DNA of 56,199 nucleotides from Pleomorphochaeta sp964545735. Lineage in GTDB: Bacteria; Spirochaetota; Spirochaetia; Sphaerochaetales; Sphaerochaetaceae. Position 1 is the stretch's first letter; each line of letters starts with the position of its first letter. Position numbers and translations under genes: made by a program. The notes below the pieces were generated by a model, which saw only the letters and a list, made by a program, of their open reading frames with translations, searched no databases and was not told where the DNA came from. The stretch spans positions 1 to 56,199 of the forward strand of contig CAZJGS010000004.1 of NCBI GenBank assembly GCA_964545735.1. Direction: 5' to 3'. This document shows positions 53,952 to 56,199 of the stretch, piece by piece.

Positions 53952-55332
53952 CTAATTTACAATAATGTTGTAGGTGAAAATTGATTGTGTAGATATATTA
54001 TTATTTTCTATAACCCAACGATTTAAACAATCAATCAAACTTTTATCATAAAGAATTGGGTTCGGAAGTTCAAAATCTTCTAGTTAAAAATTTGAGTTTG
54101 TTATAAAATTATAATATCCATCTAATACTATCATTTCGGTAGTTCCATTTTGTTTAATAATATAATAATCATCATTAATTTTTTTGACTCCACAATATAC
54201 TATATCGGAAGAATAATTATCAAGAAAGTTGATCAATTGATCTCCTGTAAAAACAGAGTAAATTAGTTTTTGTTGATTTGAATTAGATAATTCTGTATTC
54301 ATATTTTGAGGAACTAGATTATATATATCATCCCAATAAATATCTCCTTGTTTGATAAAATAAGGAGAGGAAGAATACAAATTATTTAAGTTATCAAAGT
54401 TATCAGATAATTTACTGATTGTTATAGCGCTAATATCACAATCAACTTGATCATAGATAGCATGTGCTAAAATCATAGAACAGTCTTTAGGATATAAATC
54501 ATTACTTGTTGAAGCTAGAGCAACTTTGTTTAATTCAAATTTACTAACTAATACATCCTGTTGCCAATAGTCAACAAATTCTTTTCTTGAAATTTTACCT
54601 TGAACATATTGTTCCATAGCTTGAGACAAATAATCTTGTCCAATATTAAAGTTATAAAGTGAAGCAATTTGATTTTTTTCATAGGAATTAATTGTTTTAT
54701 AAAAAGTATCATAAACTGATGATGATAATCCATATAGTGGTTCATAAATACTAGATTCTTCATAAATTACATCAATATCACCGACTTTTCCTAATACAAA
54801 TTCTAAAAAATTATTAAGTTTTTCTTTATCAGCTTCCATAGATTTTTTACTAACCCCTATGAAAACTTGATCTTTTGAAATCACATATTCTTTATTATTC
54901 AAAGGAGACAAAAAAGGAATGGCTATAATATTTTCAGTGAAATATGGTTTAATTTGTTCAATATTATTTGTACTTAACTCAAAAATACCAATTTCATTAT
55001 TATTAAACTTTTCCAAGGCTTTGTTAAAATCTTGTTTCAAAGGATCTATATAAGTTATATTAATACTGATGTAGTTATCTATATAATCAAAGGTTTTAGA
55101 TAAATCATAATCATTTGCATTAGCTTTACCTGCTTCTAAATCACTTGCCCACTTATAACCTTTGATAGTGAGTCCATCAGTAAGTGAAAAAGCATAATTA
55201 AACAACTCAGTTGCGAGTGTATTATCTTTTTCATAATTTATGTAAATAGACTCAGGATTATTTTTTAAAAAATCTAAGGAATTAAGTAATGATAAACTAA
55301 AATCCCGATATCGGGCTTTCAGGCTGAGCGGT
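53952..55332 (-). pseudogene. Truncated binding protein/5'-nucleotidase-like gene with in-frame stop
   Basis: The frame is open from about 55332 (LKARYRDFSLSLLNSLDFLK) to a TAA at 54084-54086 and then continues in the same frame for 43 more codons (LEDFELPNPILYDKSLIDCL ...) to a TAG at 53952. The middle looks like a periplasmic solute-binding protein; the C-terminal half resembles the 5'-nucleotidase C-terminal domain (LYPKDCSMILAHAIYDQVDC, GDIYWDDIYNLVPQN). There is no signal peptide or start with a ribosome binding site: the only open start candidates are internal (TTG 55205). The N-terminus was therefore lost and the gene is probably dead. Confidence 0.7.
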
Positions 55333-55767
55333 TATTAAATAATTTTGTCCAGTTATTAATCTTTCAAAGCTTGAAACAGGTTTATTATCAATTATTAATG
55401 TAGTTAATAAGGCTTTGTTTTGTAGCTCAAATATTTCTCCACTAACATTATAACAAACTCCATTTTCTGTAACTAATATAAATATTGATTTATTAGTATT
55501 GGTTATTTTTGTAAAATTTAATTTGGCATCTTCGAAAGAAGAAGGTTTATCATGTTTTAATAATACTGATAGGAAATATAATGAAGAAGAAATGTCATCA
55601 CGTATTTCTACAGACCTACTAACTAGTTGTCTCTCTATTTCGCCAATATATTGGACTCTTTCATCGTCGATACTATTTTCTAAATCTTTATAAGAATTAC
55701 TAAATGCACCTAATCCAATGAAAATAATCAAAACTACTGTAGCGATGATAATCATTTTTTTATTCAT
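55297..55767 (-). pseudogene. Truncated N-terminal part of a membrane sensor protein
   Basis: From the ATG at 55767, 156 residues: a membrane helix (MIIIATVVLIIFIGLGAF), then a periplasmic sensor region with a PAS/Cache-like fold (ERQLVSRSVEIRDDISSSLY; KSIFILVTENGVCYNVSGEI; FERLITGQNYLITAQP). The protein stops right after this sensor start, where full-length relatives continue to a second membrane helix and a signalling domain. The last codons overlap the open frame of the neighbouring remnant, so the two were probably fused by a deletion. Confidence 0.65.
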
Positions 55768-55887
55768 TAGCCATCTCTTATTTGAAATTATATTATCATA
55801 CAATATTAAGGTAGCTCAACATTTATTTGAAATAATGCATAAAAATGGATGGAATTAATAAAAAACAACTTTTTTTCAATATTTTTA

Positions 55888-55916
55888 TTGACAGATTAGT
55901 TCATCTTCTGTATATT
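55888..55916 (+). promoter_or_regulatory. Promoter of the tRNA-Thr array
   Basis: TTGACA (55888-55893), 17 bases, TATATT (55911-55916); the first tRNA starts 12 bases after the -10 box. Confidence 0.88.
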
Positions 55917-55927
55917 CCTAATTGTCC

Positions 55928-56001
55928 GCCACCTTAGCTCAGTTGGTCAGAGCACGTGATTTGTAATCTCGGGGTCGTCAGTTCGAATCTGACAGGTGGC
56001 T
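55928..56001 (+). tRNA. tRNA-Thr (anticodon UGU), copy 1
   Basis: 74 bases: acceptor GCCACCT / AGGTGGC, D-arm GCTC...GAGC, anticodon loop TTTGTAA, T-arm GTCAG-TTCGAAT-CTGAC, discriminator T. The anticodon stem CGTGA / TCTCG has a T-T mismatch at its third pair. CCA is not encoded. Confidence 0.93.
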
Positions 56002-56036
56002 ACATTTTATTTACTACATTTTCAATATTTTTATTT

Positions 56037-56110
56037 GCCACCTTAGCTCAGTTGGTCAGAGCACGTGATTTGTAATCTCGGGGTCGTCAGTTCGAATCTG
56101 ACAGGTGGCT
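56037..56110 (+). tRNA. tRNA-Thr (anticodon UGU), copy 2
   Basis: Identical to copy 1, 109 bases downstream. No promoter in the spacer, so it would be cut from a shared transcript. Confidence 0.93.
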
Positions 56111-56145
56111 ACATTTTATTTACTACATTTTCAATATTTTTATTT

Positions 56146-56199
56146 GCCACCTTAGCTCAGTTGGTCAGAGCACGTGATTTGTAATCTCGGGGTCGTCAG
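56146..56199 (+). tRNA. tRNA-Thr (anticodon UGU), copy 3, partial
   Basis: First 54 bases of a third identical copy; it runs off the window in the T-arm. Confidence 0.9.

Larger units (their letters stand above)
55928..56199 (+). repeat. 109-bp tandem repeat containing tRNA-Thr (three copies, last cut by the window end)
   Basis: Each unit is a 74-base tRNA gene and a 35-base AT-rich spacer. Units start at 55928, 56037 and 56146. The two complete spacers and the tRNA copies are identical as far as they can be compared. The array may continue past the end. Confidence 0.97.

Noticed and set aside
55928..56199. CRISPR array at the right end
   Set aside because: The repeats are long (109 bp), adjacent, and each contains a foldable tRNA; the spacers are identical rather than unique.

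Overview
The window is AT-rich (only one stretch, about 37.0-40.1 kb, is visibly richer in G+C) and is almost entirely a chromosomal housekeeping region of a diderm bacterium. It is most likely a member of the Spirochaetota. The reasons are the giant GreA (about 906 aa, transcript-cleavage domain only at the C-terminus), the gene orders tmk-tamB-bamA-mutS, nusA-infB-rbfA-truB-ribF-rpsO-pnp, lptF-lptG-tgt-murJ and scpA-scpB-rluB-cmk-rpsA, which resemble those of Borrelia and Treponema, and the outer-membrane assembly genes. Genus cannot be decided from the sequence alone. The length is not round and both ends lie in repeated DNA (possible insertion-sequence end on the left, tandem tRNA genes on the right), so the window is probably one whole assembly contig.

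Layout. 1-0.9 kb: gene-free, with repeats at the extreme end. 0.9-4.9 kb: yebC-ruvC-ruvA-ruvB-queA (Holliday-junction processing and queuosine synthesis). 5.0-13.3 kb: tmk on the minus strand, diverging from tamB-bamA (envelope assembly). 13.4-16.0 kb: mutS. 16.0-23.4 kb: rimP-nusA-infB-rbfA-truB-ribF-rpsO, a translation/transcription operon with a strong promoter followed by an attenuator-like hairpin. 23.5-31.3 kb: pnp-dut-lptF-lptG-tgt-murJ. 31.3-34.5 kb: a cupin gene converging on the giant greA. 35.0-36.8 kb: rpe and recA. 37.0-40.5 kb: a foreign, partly decayed copper-resistance island (pseudogene of a small exported protein, intact SHOCT protein, intact CopB-type ATPase, DUF302 pseudogene, CsoR-like operator, remnant of an IS30 transposase). 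40.6-45.4 kb: scpA-scpB-rluB-cmk-rpsA. 45.4-47.9 kb: a TPR membrane protein, a lipoprotein and mazG. 47.9-53.7 kb, minus strand: RNase P RNA, a coiled-coil zinc-ribbon protein, rpoD, dnaG, a YkgJ-type cysteine-cluster protein and tRNA-Tyr. 53.9-55.8 kb: two truncated genes joined at what looks like a deletion point (N-terminal half of a membrane sensor, C-terminal half of a binding protein/5'-nucleotidase-like protein). 55.9 kb to the end: at least three identical tRNA-Thr(UGU) genes in a 109-bp tandem array.

The genes mostly serve DNA repair and recombination (ruvABC, mutS, recA, dnaG), chromosome segregation (scpAB), ribosome and tRNA function, and outer-membrane biogenesis (tamB, bamA, lptFG). 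No phage, CRISPR array or clear defence system was seen. The most informative unusual parts are the copper island with its traces of decay, the tandem tRNA-Thr array, the fused gene remnants beside it, the zinc-ribbon tail of NusA, the rimP leader hairpin and the overlap of rnpB with the mazG stop codon. I saw nothing that clearly amounts to a wholly new biological system.
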